From NCBI RefSeq assembly GCF_000376245.1, contig NZ_AQXM01000053.1, positions 1 to 64,000 of the forward strand: 64,000 nucleotides of DNA, read 5' to 3'. Source of the DNA: Acaricomes phytoseiuli DSM 14247 (lineage in GTDB: Bacteria > Actinomycetota > Actinomycetes > Actinomycetales > Micrococcaceae). The notes beneath the pieces are model-generated. The model made no database searches. It was given only the letters and a program-made list of their open reading frames with translations, and was not told the origin of the DNA. Position 1 is the stretch's first letter; the number at the start of each line of letters is the position of its first letter. Below, piece after piece: positions 29,262 to 38,944 of the stretch. The position numbers were made by a program, and so were the translations under genes.

Positions 29262-29285
29262 TAGAACATCTCTTAGAACATCTCT
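29262..29285. repeat. Tandem 12-bp repeat upstream of the DUF308 gene
   Basis: TAGAACATCTCT occurs twice head to tail (29262-29273 and 29274-29285), preceded by the related GAGACATCAT. It lies 54-77 bases upstream of the DUF308 gene start, between that gene and the rplA terminator. Direct repeats at this distance could bind a transcription factor. Confidence 0.6.
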
Positions 29286-29290
29286 GACGC

Positions 29291-29324
29291 ATCAGGCCGG
29301 GTAACAGCCGTTACCCGGCCTGAT
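29291..29324 (-). terminator. Terminator of rplKA
   Basis: A perfect 15-bp stem (29291-29305 with 29310-29324, 4-base loop AGCC) 35 bases beyond the rplA stop codon. Confidence 0.85.
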
Positions 29325-29359
29325 AGCACTTGATGAAAGTTGATTCAGCACAACCGGGC

Positions 29360-30067
29360 TCAGGCCTCGGTCAGCACCTTGGTCACATTGGGATCGACCG
29401 GGATACCCGGGCCGAAGGTCGTGGTGATGGTGGCCTTCTGCAGGTAACGGCCCTTGGACGTAGAGGGCTTGAGTCGCAGAACTTCCTCCAGCGCCGCGGC
29501 GTAGTTCTCTGCGAGCTGCGTGGTGTCGAAGGACACTTTGCCGATGATGAAATGCAAATTGGAGTGCTTGTCTACGCGGAAATCGATCTTTCCGCCCTTA
29601 ATTTCCTGCACCGCCTTAGCAACATCGACGGTCACCGTACCGGTCTTCGGGTTGGGCATCAGATTACGCGGGCCTAGGACCTTGCCCAGACGACCGACTT
29701 TACCCATCAGGTCCGGGGTGGCCACGGCGGCGTCGAAATCGGTCCAGCCGCCGGCGATCTTTTCGATGAGATCGTCGGAGCCGACGTAGTCAGCGCCTGC
29801 TGCTACGGCGGCCTCGGCCCGGTCACCGGTAGCGAAGACCAGAACCCGAGCGGTCTTGCCCGTCCCGTGTGGCAGGTTCACCGTTCCGCGGACCATCTGA
29901 TCCGCCTTACGGGGATCCACCCCGAGGCGGAAGGCCACCTCGACGGTGGCATCGAACTTGGAGGCGTTGGTCTCTTTGGCCAGAGCTAGGGCCTCTACCG
30001 GAGCGTACTGCTGATCCGCCCCGATCTTGGCCGCGGCTGCCTCATATGCTTTGCTGCGCTTTGCCAT
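29360..30067 (-). CDS. rplA: 50S ribosomal protein L1
   Basis: 235 residues. L1 forms the mobile L1 stalk of the large subunit that moves deacylated tRNA out, and it is often a translational repressor of rplKA. The start at 30067 ([15 protein letters not shown]) is preceded by GAGGAG; the frame is open for 27 further codons upstream without support. Characteristic sequences are [10 protein letters not shown] and the C-terminal [11 protein letters not shown]. It lies 104 bases after rplK and ends at a terminator. Confidence 0.97.
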   Translation of the reverse strand: MAKRSKAYEAAAAKIGADQQYAPVEALALAKETNASKFDATVEVAFRLGVDPRKADQMVRGTVNLPHGTGKTARVLVFATGDRAEAAVAAGADYVGSDDLIEKIAGGWTDFDAAVATPDLMGKVGRLGKVLGPRNLMPNPKTGTVTVDVAKAVQEIKGGKIDFRVDKHSNLHFIIGKVSFDTTQLAENYAAALEEVLRLKPSTSKGRYLQKATITTTFGPGIPVDPNVTKVLTEA

Positions 30068-30171
30068 GCTGCTTGTTTTCTCCTCGTGCAGTTGTGGTCT
30101 GCGGACCGCGCCGGCCCTGCCACTGCCATCCTGATGCGGATGACTCAATGTTTACGTGCGGTGGATCTGGT

Positions 30172-30603
30172 TCAGCCTTCGACGGTGATGCCCATGGAGC
30201 GGGCCGTGCCAGCGATGATCTTCGCGGCAGCATCGATGTCGTTGGCGTTGAGGTCCTGGAGCTTCTGCGAAGCGATCTCCTTGACCTGGTCCTGAGTCAG
30301 CTTGCCGACCTTGACGGTATGCGGCGTCGCTGATCCCTTACCCAAACCTGCAGCCTTCTTGATGAGCTCAGCTGCCGGCGGGGTCTTCGTAATGAAGGTG
30401 AAGGAACGGTCTTCGTAAACGGTGATCTCCACCGGGATAACGTTTCCGCGCTGGGACTCCGTTGCGGCGTTGTATGCCTTGCAGAATTCCATGATGTTGA
30501 CACCGTGCTGACCAAGCGCCGGACCGATAGGAGGAGCTGGGTTAGCAGCGCCTGCCTGGATCTGGAGCTTGATAAGGCCGGTGACTTTCTTCTTGGGAGC
30601 CAC
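30172..30603 (-). CDS. rplK: 50S ribosomal protein L11
   Basis: 143 residues from the GTG at 30603 ([17 protein letters not shown]), the usual actinobacterial start, with AGGACC upstream. L11 binds the GTPase-associated centre of 23S rRNA. The N-terminal proline helix that thiopeptides contact ([14 protein letters not shown]) is wild type, so no L11-based thiopeptide resistance is visible. It is first in the rplKA transcript, 144 bases after nusG. Confidence 0.97.
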
Positions 30604-30746
30604 TATCGGTCCTAACAATTTCTCGTACTGTCCTCTTCTGCCGGAGCGCAGAGGAGGGGTTGGCCGTCATGGCGGGACGACCGGCGCTTAGGCACGGCTA
30701 AAGCGAGCCGAGCAGAAGCGAAGTATGGTACAACCTATTAATCTTA

Positions 30747-31487
30747 CTAGATTTTGGTGACCTGGTTGAACGAAAGGGTCACCGGGGTCTCGCGTTCGAA
30801 GAGCGAAACCAGTACCACCATGGTCTGGGATTCCGGTTTGATCTCGGAGATCGTCGCGGGCAGGGTCTCGAACGGGCCCTCTTTGACGATCACAGATTCG
30901 CCCACTTCGAAGTCCACCGTGACCGGTGTCTTCGCCTGCTGGCCGCCACCGGTTTCCTGGGTATCCGCCGCCTGCTCCTGCTCGAAGACCGGAGCCAACA
31001 TGGAGAAGACCTCATCGAGGCGCAAGGGTACGGGATTGTGGGCATTGCCTACGAAACCGGTGACTCCCGGAGTGTGCCGGACGGTACCCCAGGACTCGTC
31101 GGTCAGATCCATCCGGACCAGGACGTAGCCGGGGATCCGCACTCGGTTGACGATCTTGCGCTGAGCGTTTTTGATCTCCACGACTTCTTCCATGGGGACC
31201 TGGATCTCGAAGATGTAATCTTCCATGTTCAGCGACTGGGTGCGGTTCTCCAGATTCGCCTTGACCCGGTTCTCGTAGCCGGCGTAGGAATGGATGACAT
31301 ACCAGTCACCCTCCCGCCTGCGCAGCTTGGCCTTGAACTCCTCTGCAGGGTCCGCAACGGGCTGCTCGTCCGCCTGCTCGGCATCGACCTCTGCCTCGAC
31401 AGCAGCTTCCGGGGTTGCCTCGGGCTGCACCTGCTCGGCATCGAGCTCTTCGCTCTGTTCGGACATCTCGAGCTCCTGCTCAGACAC
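30747..31487 (-). CDS. nusG: Transcription termination/antitermination protein NusG
   Basis: 246 residues from the GTG at 31487, which has AGGAAG five bases upstream. An ATG six codons earlier is in frame but less well placed. The N-terminus is a long acidic, Glu/Ala-rich extension typical of actinobacterial NusG. The NGN domain follows ([20 protein letters not shown], then [12 protein letters not shown] and TPGVTGFVG), and the C-terminal KOW domain contains [16 protein letters not shown]. NusG couples RNA polymerase to Rho and the ribosome. It lies 90 bases after secE in the conserved secE-nusG-rplKA order. Confidence 0.96.
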   Translation of the reverse strand: MSEQELEMSEQSEELDAEQVQPEATPEAAVEAEVDAEQADEQPVADPAEEFKAKLRRREGDWYVIHSYAGYENRVKANLENRTQSLNMEDYIFEIQVPMEEVVEIKNAQRKIVNRVRIPGYVLVRMDLTDESWGTVRHTPGVTGFVGNAHNPVPLRLDEVFSMLAPVFEQEQAADTQETGGGQQAKTPVTVDFEVGESVIVKEGPFETLPATISEIKPESQTMVVLVSLFERETPVTLSFNQVTKI

Positions 31488-31577
31488 TTGACTTCCTGCT
31501 TTCATCTTTGATCGATGCGGCCGGGGAACTCTGCTTCCGAGGGGTTTCCAACGGTTCCCGTTCCGGCTTCATTCCAC

Positions 31578-31859
31578 TCAGCTCTCGGTAAAGCCGGTGC
31601 TACCGAAGATCACGCCGATCCCCCAGCCGAAGGCGAGATCCAGCACCGCCGTGATGGCCATCATCATGATGACGAACACCAAGACCACGATAGTGAAGTT
31701 GATCAGTTCCGGCCGCGTCGGGGTGACGACCTTGCGCAGTTCTGCAATGACCTGTCGGATGAACAGTGCGATCCGCGCGAAGAAGCCGAGCTTGCGCTCA
31801 CGAGGGTTACTGGACTTCTTCGCAGGCCTCTCCGAGCCGCTGGCAGCTGTTTCGGTCAC
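31578..31859 (-). CDS. secE: Preprotein translocase subunit SecE
   Basis: 93 residues starting at GTG 31859. A charged cytoplasmic N-terminus and amphipathic helix (ALFIRQVIAELRKVVTPTRP) precede one transmembrane segment (FTIVVLVFVIMMMAITAVLD), the minimal one-helix form of SecE that clamps SecY. Position directly upstream of nusG and downstream of tRNA-Trp is the usual actinobacterial arrangement. Confidence 0.95.
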   Translation of the reverse strand: MTETAASGSERPAKKSSNPRERKLGFFARIALFIRQVIAELRKVVTPTRPELINFTIVVLVFVIMMMAITAVLDLAFGWGIGVIFGSTGFTES

Positions 31860-31913
31860 CTGAACCTCACTGGTTTCATTGGACGAGATGGACTATGTAC
31901 GACGTTCACTTAG

Positions 31914-31986
31914 CAGGGCAGACAGGACTCGAACCTGCAACCTGCGGTTTTGGAGACCGCTGCGCTACCAATTGCGCCACTACCCT
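31914..31986 (-). tRNA. tRNA-Trp (CCA)
   Basis: 73 bases on the minus strand. The 7-bp acceptor stem pairs AGGGTAG with CTGCCCT, the anticodon arm is GCGGT-CTCCAAA-ACCGC with anticodon CCA, and the T arm has GTTCGAGTC. The 3' CCA is not encoded. Adjacent to secE, as in many actinobacteria. Confidence 0.95.
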
Positions 31987-32316
31987 TTATACCTTTTACT
32001 TACTACTATTCACGGCGCCGCTACCTGATCCGCCCCCTGGGGACTTCATGATTCAGGCACAGAACATTATCGTGTTCTCACACCGAGAAATTAGTTTACG
32101 CAATCTGGGCTCCACAGTCGAATACAACCCCTCGCAGCTCACGGTTGCAGCAGTGCTCAACAGGAGTTCGGCAGGGATCAGGCAGAAGTATTGCAGACCT
32201 GATCCCGCTCGCACACCCCTTGTACTGGAGTTGGAACTAGAGCCGGAACTGGAGTTGGAACTAGAGTTGAAACATAACTAAGGCAGTACCTTTCATCCAA
32301 CGACAGGAAGCTCCTG
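31987..32316. other. Intergenic region between tRNA-Trp and aspC
   Basis: 330 bases between divergent transcripts. It holds the tRNA-Trp promoter region (AT-rich to about 32010) and, close to aspC, a direct repeat: ACTGGAGTTGGAACTAGAG occurs at 32224-32242 and again at 32248-32266, a 24-base period with shorter GGAACT-type sub-repeats. The repeat could be translated as Leu-Glu dipeptides, but no convincing gene contains it. Confidence 0.5.
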
Positions 32317-33504
32317 ATGATGACGTCCAGCCGTATCTCGCAACGCATCGGCGCTATTGCGGAATCAGCCACGCTCGCCGTGGATGCCAAGGCCAAATCG
32401 CTCAAGGCCGCTGGTCGTCCGGTGATCAGCTTCGGTGCTGGAGAACCCGACTTCCCCACCCCGGACTACATCGTGCAAGCCGCTGTCGAAGCCGCACAGG
32501 ATGCACGCAATCACCGCTATTCACCGGCGGCCGGGCTGCCTGAACTGCGCGCTGCCATCGCCGTGCAGACGGCCAGAGATTCTGGCTACGCGGTGGAGCC
32601 CGCCCAGGTACTAGTCACCAACGGCGGGAAGCAGGCGGTCTACGAGATCCTCGCGACCCTGCTCGACCCCGGCGATGAAGTCCTCATCCCGACGCCTTTC
32701 TGGACCACCTACCCCGAAGCCGTGCGCTTGGCCGGCGGAGTGCCCGTCAAGGTCTTCGCGGGTGCCGAGCAGGACTACCTGGTCACAGTAGAGCAGCTTG
32801 AGGACGCGCGGACTCCGCGCACTAAACTCCTGCTTTTCGTCTCCCCTTCAAACCCGACCGGCGCGGTCTACTCGGCCGAGCAGACCAGACAGATCGGGCT
32901 GTGGGCGGCGGAAAAAGGTCTCTGGGTGGTCAGTGATGAGATCTACCAACATCTGACCTACGATGGCGTGCCCTTCACCTCCATCGCCGCGGTCGCTCCA
33001 GAGCTCGAAGACCGAGTGGTGTTGCTCAACGGTGTGGCCAAGACCTACGCCATGACCGGTTGGCGGGTGGGCTGGGCCGTCGGCCCGCAGGATGTCATAG
33101 CGGCTGCGGCCAATCTGCAGTCGCATTCGACCTCCAATGTCTCCAATGTCTCCCAACGAGCCGCTCTGGCGGCTGTTTCCGGTCCGCTCGACGCCGTGCA
33201 CGAGATGGGCCTGGCGTTCGACAGGCGGCGTCAAGCGATAGTCTCCGGGTTGAACCAGATCTCCGGGCTGAACTGCCCCACCCCGCATGGCGCCTTTTAC
33301 GCTTACGCCGATGTCCGTCAACTGCTGGAACAGCGCCGGCTGGCCACTTCCGCGGATCTCGCGTCCGAGATCCTGGACGAGATGGAAGTCGCGGTCGTCC
33401 CCGGCGAGGCTTTCGGACCGAGCGGCTACCTCCGGCTCTCCTACGCCCTGAGCGATGAAGACCTCGCTGAGGGCCTGGAGCGCCTGCAAAACTATCTCGG
33501 CTGA
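32317..33504 (+). CDS. aspC: Pyridoxal-phosphate aspartate aminotransferase (class I)
   Basis: 395 residues. It interconverts aspartate and 2-oxoglutarate with oxaloacetate and glutamate. The fold-type I landmarks are intact: GEPDFPTP near the start, TNGGKQA, SPSNPTG, the PLP-binding Lys242 in [15 protein letters not shown], and a C-terminal Arg in RLSYALS. The ATG at 32317 begins [10 protein letters not shown]; a second ATG follows directly. In Micrococcaceae this gene often lies near secE. A 24-base-period repeat lies about 50 bases upstream. Confidence 0.93.
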   Translation: MMTSSRISQRIGAIAESATLAVDAKAKSLKAAGRPVISFGAGEPDFPTPDYIVQAAVEAAQDARNHRYSPAAGLPELRAAIAVQTARDSGYAVEPAQVLVTNGGKQAVYEILATLLDPGDEVLIPTPFWTTYPEAVRLAGGVPVKVFAGAEQDYLVTVEQLEDARTPRTKLLLFVSPSNPTGAVYSAEQTRQIGLWAAEKGLWVVSDEIYQHLTYDGVPFTSIAAVAPELEDRVVLLNGVAKTYAMTGWRVGWAVGPQDVIAAAANLQSHSTSNVSNVSQRAALAAVSGPLDAVHEMGLAFDRRRQAIVSGLNQISGLNCPTPHGAFYAYADVRQLLEQRRLATSADLASEILDEMEVAVVPGEAFGPSGYLRLSYALSDEDLAEGLERLQNYLG

Positions 33505-33570
33505 GTTTTTATCGCGGTCATCCCGCTACTGCTACTACTGCCCTGTCAACTACTGCTTCGGAGTGAAACC

Positions 33571-33855
33571 ATGCAGCGCTTCCTGAACCCGCTTTTCACA
33601 GCCCTTCGCAAGAACCCCTATCGGCGAGGTCCACAGCGCTTGCTCGGCGGAGTGCTCGGCGGTTTCGCCGAACTGACCGGATTCGATGCGACCTGGGTCC
33701 GGATAGGCTTCCTGGTCTTCTGCTTGCTGCCCGGGCCGGCCATCCTGCTCTACCTGCTGCTCTGGCTGCTGTTACCCGAGCACAGCAGCGGTCAGATCGT
33801 GCTGGAAAAATTTCTCAACCGCACCGGAAACACCAGAATCACCAAGAGCAAGTGA
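33571..33855 (+). CDS. PspC-domain membrane protein
   Basis: 94 residues. After a basic N-terminus comes the PspC motif: LLGGVLGGFAELTGFDATWVRIGF, here split over residues 28-51, with a hydrophobic helix (FLVFCLLPGPAILLYLLLWLLLP). PspC proteins are small membrane components of envelope-stress responses. In actinobacteria they are often linked to two-component systems, but none is adjacent. GGAGTG lies upstream of the ATG. Confidence 0.87.
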   Translation: MQRFLNPLFTALRKNPYRRGPQRLLGGVLGGFAELTGFDATWVRIGFLVFCLLPGPAILLYLLLWLLLPEHSSGQIVLEKFLNRTGNTRITKSK

Positions 33856-33991
33856 TCTTCCGGCGCAGCCTGCTGACTCCTATGAGGACTTTGAGCAGCC
33901 GAGCGGTCTAGAATTTTCTGGAGCCCGATGACGCGCTCCCGTCATGTCCTGACGACCGAATGAGGATGGAACGAGGAGAGTAGGAGAGCAA

Positions 33992-35014
33992 ATGCGAATC
34001 GGCATTCTGACCAGTGGTGGAGACTGCCCCGGACTCAACGCCGTGATCCGGGGGGCCGTGCTCAAGGGGATCAAAGTCCACGGCCAGGAATTCGTCGGCT
34101 TCAAAGACGGCTGGCGAGGCGTAGTCGAAGGAGACATCATCGACCTGCCGCGACACAGCGTACGCGGCATCTCCAAGCAAGGCGGCACCATCCTCGGCAC
34201 TTCTCGCACCAACCCCTTCGAAGGCGGCGGGCCGGAAGTCATCACCGCTCATATGCAGCGCCTCGGCATCGGCGCGATCATCGCCATCGGCGGTGAAGGC
34301 ACGCTTGCTGCCGCGAAGCGGCTGACCGACGCCGGGCTGAAAATCGTCGGCGTACCGAAGACCGTCGACAATGACCTCGACGCCACGGATTACAGCTTCG
34401 GCTTCGACACCGCAGTGCAGATCGCCACCGAAGCGATCGACCGGCTCCGCACAACCGGTGAATCGCATCACCGCTGCATGGTCGCCGAAGTCATGGGGCG
34501 CCATGTCGGCTGGATCGCCCTGCACTCCGGTATGGCCTCAGGCGCGCACGCGATTTTGATCCCGGAGCAGAGCGTCAGCATGGACCAGATCGCCACTTGG
34601 GTCACAGACGCCCACGCCCGCGGCAGGGCTCCGCTCGTCGTGGTCGCAGAAGGCTTCGTTCCCGAGCACCTGGACACCGCGCACTCCACCCGAGGCCTGG
34701 ATACTTTCGGCCGGCCGCGCCTCGGGGGCATCGCCGATCAACTAGCACCGGAGATCGAAGCGCGCACCGGTATCGAGACCCGTGCCACCATCCTGGGGCA
34801 TATCCAGCGCGGCGGCGTGCCGACGGCCTTCGACCGGGTGTTGGCGACCAGGCTGGGCATGGCAGCGGTGGATTCGGTCATGGAAAGCGACTGGGGCACG
34901 ATGGTGGCGCTTTCCGGCACGGATATTGTGAACGTCGCCCTCGAAGAAGCCCTCGGCAAGCTGAAGACAGTACCGCTCAGCCGCTACGAGGAAGCCGAGC
35001 TGCTGTTCGGTTAG
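33992..35014 (+). CDS. pfkA: 6-phosphofructokinase
   Basis: 340 residues. It phosphorylates fructose 6-phosphate to the 1,6-bisphosphate in glycolysis. The family start MRIGILTSGGDCPGLNAVIR, the nucleotide loop GGEGTL, the catalytic PKTVDNDLDATD and the MGRHVGWIAL segment are present. GGEGT with a Gly where PPi-dependent enzymes have Asp suggests an ATP donor, although PKTVD has Lys where classical ATP enzymes have Gly, as in the mixed-substrate group III of actinobacteria. Donor choice therefore stays open. GGAGAGTAGGAGAG precedes the ATG. It is convergent with ygfZ. Confidence 0.94.
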   Translation: MRIGILTSGGDCPGLNAVIRGAVLKGIKVHGQEFVGFKDGWRGVVEGDIIDLPRHSVRGISKQGGTILGTSRTNPFEGGGPEVITAHMQRLGIGAIIAIGGEGTLAAAKRLTDAGLKIVGVPKTVDNDLDATDYSFGFDTAVQIATEAIDRLRTTGESHHRCMVAEVMGRHVGWIALHSGMASGAHAILIPEQSVSMDQIATWVTDAHARGRAPLVVVAEGFVPEHLDTAHSTRGLDTFGRPRLGGIADQLAPEIEARTGIETRATILGHIQRGGVPTAFDRVLATRLGMAAVDSVMESDWGTMVALSGTDIVNVALEEALGKLKTVPLSRYEEAELLFG

Positions 35015-35066
35015 GCCAGGCTTTGCATTGTCCGCAACGCGCTGTGGGCCATGATTTTCATGCCCC

Positions 35067-36182
35067 TCAGCGCGGCGGACGTAAAAAGCCTTTCTCCCGG
35101 CCGACGACCTGCCCGGCCTCAGGCGACACCACGACTTCCTGGACTGCACTGTATTCCGTCTCGCCGTCGCGGATCAGCAGCTCGGCCTCGGGGTCCGCAC
35201 TGCGCTTGAGCAGAGCCAGCGCAACCGGTCCCATCTCATAATGCTGGGCGACTGAGGTAAGCTTCCCTACCGGGCGCTCCCCGGAACCTGGTGCGAAGAC
35301 TTCCGCTCCTGCGGCCGGCATGGTGTGCTGAGAGCCGTCCAGGTGCAGAAAAGCGAGCCTGCGTGGCGGCCGGCCCAGATTGTGCACCCTGGCGACGGTC
35401 TCCTGACCTTTGTAGCAGCCCTTCGCCAGGTGCACGGCAGTGCGCAGCAGATCCAGTTCGTGCGGAATCGTCTTCTCATCCGTCTCCGCCCCCCAGCGCG
35501 GACGCCATGCGGCGATGCGCAGTGCCTCAGCGGCCCAAGAGCCAGCTACCTCAAGGTTCTCAACGAGCTCTGGCAGCTCCGCGATCCGGATCAGATGCTC
35601 ATACCAGCGGCGCTCTCGCCCCGGGTGCTGAGCAGCGGGCAGCGAATACGAATAGCCGCCAGGCGCTTCTTCCGGCCAGGGATCCTGCCACACCAAAGGC
35701 ACCCGCTCCGGCCCGACATCCGCCAAAGGAACCGTGCCGGCGAGAACTCCCCACTCCCCGGAGACATCCGCGATCTCCACCTTGAGCATGAACTTCATGG
35801 AATCGAGCCACGCCGCAAGCGGGGCTGCTTCCTCCGCTTCGACGATCAGCCAGACGCGCTCGCCGTCGTCGAGCACATGCCCGTCGTGCTCGATCCGGCC
35901 CTGGAGGTTCAGCAGGAGCAGCTCGGTCGAATCTCCGGGCCGCAGCCTGGAGACATCCTGCGAGGAGAGGGTGTTCAGCCAGCTAAGCCGGTCCGGCCCG
36001 GTCACCGTGACGACCCCGCGATGCGAGTGATCCACCACCGCTTCACCGAGGGCCAGTGAGCGCTGCTCACGCAAAGGATCGCCGTAGTGCGCCGCCACTG
36101 CCGCATCGAGGCCGGTAGCCGCGACTGCGCCGTGACGATCCAGCAGTACGCTGCGATAACCGTCCCGGCTGGCCTCACTCAT
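35067..36182 (-). CDS. ygfZ: YgfZ/GcvT-type folate-binding protein for iron-sulfur cluster repair
   Basis: About 371 residues. The diagnostic KGCYKGQETVAR motif, with the conserved Cys, lies near residue 240. The N-terminal part has the GcvT-like fold (DRLSWLNTLSSQDVSRL). YgfZ helps maintain or repair Fe-S clusters with tetrahydrofolate. I chose the ATG at 36182; a GTG at 36194 is also in frame. It is followed by a convergent pfkA and preceded 32 bases upstream by a nitrobindin-like gene in the same direction, a frequent actinobacterial pair. Confidence 0.93.
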   Translation of the reverse strand: MSEASRDGYRSVLLDRHGAVAATGLDAAVAAHYGDPLREQRSLALGEAVVDHSHRGVVTVTGPDRLSWLNTLSSQDVSRLRPGDSTELLLLNLQGRIEHDGHVLDDGERVWLIVEAEEAAPLAAWLDSMKFMLKVEIADVSGEWGVLAGTVPLADVGPERVPLVWQDPWPEEAPGGYSYSLPAAQHPGRERRWYEHLIRIAELPELVENLEVAGSWAAEALRIAAWRPRWGAETDEKTIPHELDLLRTAVHLAKGCYKGQETVARVHNLGRPPRRLAFLHLDGSQHTMPAAGAEVFAPGSGERPVGKLTSVAQHYEMGPVALALLKRSADPEAELLIRDGETEYSAVQEVVVSPEAGQVVGREKGFLRPPR

Positions 36183-36226
36183 AGCTGCGCTCACTCATGC
36201 AGATGCGAACCGCCGCTGCATAGCGG

Positions 36227-36886
36227 CTATTCCGCATCTGCGCCAGGACTGCCCGTGGATTCCTCCCCGGGCCCGACCTGAAGCTTCTTGAGGATCGCCG
36301 AGGCATGCGGCCGCAAGCCGCCTTCCTCGTCTGCCCTGGCCGCCGCTAGATCCCAGCGCCAGTAGAGGTCGCCGTTGACCAGGCCGAAAATTCGGGTGGC
36401 CGCGTTGTACTCCTTGGCTCCGGCTCCTCGCATCACGGCGTCTGTAGCCAGCTGGATCTGCGGGCCGTTGATGCTGCCGTAGTAGAGTTCCGCGATCTTG
36501 CCGGGGTGCACGATGGTCGCGGTGATATCGAAACCAGCGCTATCGTTGCGCAGTTCTTCGACCGCATCCGCCGTCGTCAGTGCCGGGACGATATCAGCGG
36601 GGATGAGCCCGGGGCCGCCATCCGCTTCGCCGAGCTCGCGGTCAAGCGCCCAGAATCCGAGCTCGACACTCAGCGGGCGGAGCTTTGCTCCGTCTTCATC
36701 AGCGAGCCAGCTCTCCGCGCGGTACTCCAGGTAGGGAAGACCATGGGAGCGAAAGCTCATCTGCTGAAAGAAGTGTTCGGAATCGGCTTCCCCCGCACCG
36801 AGCCTGCCGTAGCCTTCCCACTCACCGATGAGCCAGGATAGCGGGACGAGCTCAGGTGTGAGATCCGTGGGGATGTCAATGGGCAT
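36227..36886 (-). CDS. Nitrobindin-like (FABP/THAP4 beta-barrel) heme-binding family protein
   Basis: 219 residues. The signature GxWxGxG appears as GEWEGYG near residue 21, followed by alternating beta-strands of a 10-stranded barrel (MSFRSHGLPYLEYRAESWL). Family members bind ferric heme and react with nitric oxide or peroxynitrite; some are annotated as fatty-acid-binding proteins. The acidic C-terminal tail (GEESTGSPGADAE) is unlikely to be structured. It is probably cotranscribed with ygfZ downstream and with a 37-residue membrane protein upstream. Confidence 0.9.
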   Translation of the reverse strand: MPIDIPTDLTPELVPLSWLIGEWEGYGRLGAGEADSEHFFQQMSFRSHGLPYLEYRAESWLADEDGAKLRPLSVELGFWALDRELGEADGGPGLIPADIVPALTTADAVEELRNDSAGFDITATIVHPGKIAELYYGSINGPQIQLATDAVMRGAGAKEYNAATRIFGLVNGDLYWRWDLAAARADEEGGLRPHASAILKKLQVGPGEESTGSPGADAE

Positions 36887-36900
36887 AGCAGCCGCCTGCG

Positions 36901-37014
36901 CTACTTCTGGCCCTTGAACAGGCCAAGAACCACAACCGCAGCAAACCAGGCCATGCCGAGGCTGGCCAGCGCGAGCAGCGTGAGGAAGAAAATCTCTAAC
37001 GCCAGAATAGACAT
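36901..37014 (-). CDS. 37-residue single-helix membrane protein
   Basis: A small frame on the minus strand encodes MSILALEIFFLTLLALASLG, then MAWFAAVVVLGLFKGQK, ending at TAG 36901-36903. It is one long hydrophobic helix with a short basic tail. The length, a clean start and stop, and placement 14 bases upstream of the nitrobindin-like gene in the same orientation make it a credible small protein. From memory, similar peptides occur in other Micrococcaceae. The function is unknown. Confidence 0.6.
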   Translation of the reverse strand: MSILALEIFFLTLLALASLGMAWFAAVVVLGLFKGQK

Positions 37015-37076
37015 GAAAACAGTCTACCCCGCGGGACGACCATCCTCAGAAGCAGCTCAAAGCAAGTCAGAGCAAG

Positions 37077-37820
37077 TCAGAGCAAGAAGGATCGGCCGAC
37101 GAAGTAGAGCATCGAACCGAGTGCCAGGACCGGAGCAGCACCGAGGGCCAGCTGGCTGAGGATTTCAGTCGGAGGCTGGGCCATGATCATCATTTTCCGG
37201 AATCCCAGGAAGATCGCAGCAGTCACCAGCGCCGCTACGATCGCGGCGATGAGGAAATCCGGGCCGGAGATCAGCAGCGTCACTAAGGCAGCCGCCAAGG
37301 CTCCCAGGGCCAGACCAAAGGGTGCAACGATCTGATCCGGCCAGGAGGTCATACTGAGCAGTACCACGACCAGGACGCATGCCGCGGCGCCCGGAAGCAG
37401 CTCGAACCCTCCCGAAGAGCGCAGAATCGCGAGCCAGCCGGCCCCACTGGTCACCAGGATTACGCCGGTCACCGAACCGAAAACCGATTCCAGCCGGTGG
37501 CTCTGACCAGTGCCCCGGATCAGCTGGACCACGATCACGGCACCTATGCCCAAGGCGATCACCGGAGCGAGCCAGCCCAGCAGGCCCCGCAGGTCCGAGG
37601 CGGGGGTGAAGTGCGCTATCAGCATACCGATAGCACCCACGATGCCGATCACCAGGCTAAGCGTCTTACGCGCCGGAATGCCCAGGTACCGGGGCCAGCC
37701 GATGGCGAAGAACGCCACCAGCACGATCTTGAGGATCAGGGAGAGTTGCCACGGCCCTGCTCCAGCGATGACGATTGTCAACATCAGCAGCGCACTAGCG
37801 GCAAGAGTCCGGTTCTTCAC
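37077..37820 (-). CDS. Integral membrane protein of unknown function
   Basis: About 247 residues from the GTG at 37820 (AGGA seven bases upstream); the frame is open to 37922 without a better site. Seven or eight hydrophobic segments fill the protein (for example [18 protein letters not shown] and [18 protein letters not shown]), with a basic loop GFRKMMIM near the C-terminus. It has no recognisable transport or enzyme motif. It is divergent from glnR, and a short direct repeat (GCAAGTCAGA, twice) lies at its 3' end near 37063-37082. Confidence 0.78.
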   Translation of the reverse strand: MKNRTLAASALLMLTIVIAGAGPWQLSLILKIVLVAFFAIGWPRYLGIPARKTLSLVIGIVGAIGMLIAHFTPASDLRGLLGWLAPVIALGIGAVIVVQLIRGTGQSHRLESVFGSVTGVILVTSGAGWLAILRSSGGFELLPGAAACVLVVVLLSMTSWPDQIVAPFGLALGALAAALVTLLISGPDFLIAAIVAALVTAAIFLGFRKMMIMAQPPTEILSQLALGAAPVLALGSMLYFVGRSFLL

Positions 37821-37989
37821 CCTTCCATCCTGCCCTAATCCTGGAATTCTGCCTGGCTCCGCAGCACCGAGCCGCTGTCCCGGCCCGCCGACGGCCCTCG
37901 GGGCGGCTATAATTGAAAACAATCACTCAGGGCCGATCAGCAAGATGACCGCCCGGTCACATGCTGCAGAAGCCCGGCGGAGGATGCTC

Positions 37990-38691
37990 TTGTCACAGAT
38001 TCTGATACTGACCAATAGCACCGAACCTTCGGTGAGTATCCTCCCTGCACTCGAGCTCCTCAATCACCAGGTGCACGTCTTGCCAGCAGAGCCGGCAGCA
38101 CTGCTCGGGCAGATCCGCGCCGATGTGACTCTCCTGGATGCACGTAAAGACCTGGTCGGCTCGCGCTCGCTAAGTCAGATGCTCAGGGCTACTGGCATTA
38201 GTGCTCCGCTCATTCTGGTTCTGACCGAAGGCGGAATGGCCGCGATCTCGGCGAACTGGGCGGCCGATGACATGCTGCTCGACCATGCCGGGCCCGCAGA
38301 GGTGGAAGCCCGTTTTCGGCTAGCGATATCCCGTTCGCAGCAGCCGGGAGGCGTCGAGTGGGACAAGGAGATCCGGGCCGCGGGAGTGGTCATCGATGAG
38401 AATTCCTACACCGCGAGAGTCAACGGGATTCTGCTGAACCTGACCTATAAGGAGTTCGAGCTGCTCAAGTATCTCGCTCAGCACCCGGGCCGGGTTTTTA
38501 CTAGGGCCCAGCTATTGCATGAGGTCTGGGGCTATGACTACTACGGCGGCACCCGGACGGTCGACGTGCATATCCGGCGTTTGCGCGCGAAACTCGGCGG
38601 GGATCACGAGAATCTCATCGGTACAGTGCGCAACGTCGGCTACCGGCTGGCTTATGTGCAGTCGGAAGAGAATCAGCTCTCCGAAGCCTAA
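37990..38691 (+). CDS. glnR: Nitrogen response regulator GlnR
   Basis: 233 residues. It matches GlnR of streptomycetes along its length: [49 protein letters not shown] in an atypical receiver, then an OmpR-type winged helix with [20 protein letters not shown] and [17 protein letters not shown]. GlnR controls ammonium assimilation genes and works without a partner kinase. The start is the TTG at 37990, six bases after GGAGG; an ATG at 37984 is in frame. It lies upstream of mshD, as often seen in actinobacteria. Confidence 0.92.
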   Translation: MSQILILTNSTEPSVSILPALELLNHQVHVLPAEPAALLGQIRADVTLLDARKDLVGSRSLSQMLRATGISAPLILVLTEGGMAAISANWAADDMLLDHAGPAEVEARFRLAISRSQQPGGVEWDKEIRAAGVVIDENSYTARVNGILLNLTYKEFELLKYLAQHPGRVFTRAQLLHEVWGYDYYGGTRTVDVHIRRLRAKLGGDHENLIGTVRNVGYRLAYVQSEENQLSEA

Positions 38692-38944
38692 AAGGCAATA
38701 GCTAGAGTACTAGAAGGTATTTGCGCGGACTCAGCCTGGCGGAGATAAAGATTCAGCACGAAGCTCATCTCGAATATGGTGGAGGACATACGGGTCGAAC
38801 GTATCTAAGGCACCCCACTGGTGCATCCCCCTCGGCTGCCTAACGGCAACAGTCAACTAGTATAGCGGAAAACTCGCGGGGCTACTGCCACGGGCGGGTA
38901 GGCGTGTCGTTCCGGGAAGATCTAGGCTAGCGGCATGGAGCTCA

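Noticed and set aside
37510..37989. A long N-terminal extension of GlnR
   Set aside because: It overlaps the divergent membrane protein gene; the family start MSQILILTN lies at the TTG 37990 behind GGAGG.
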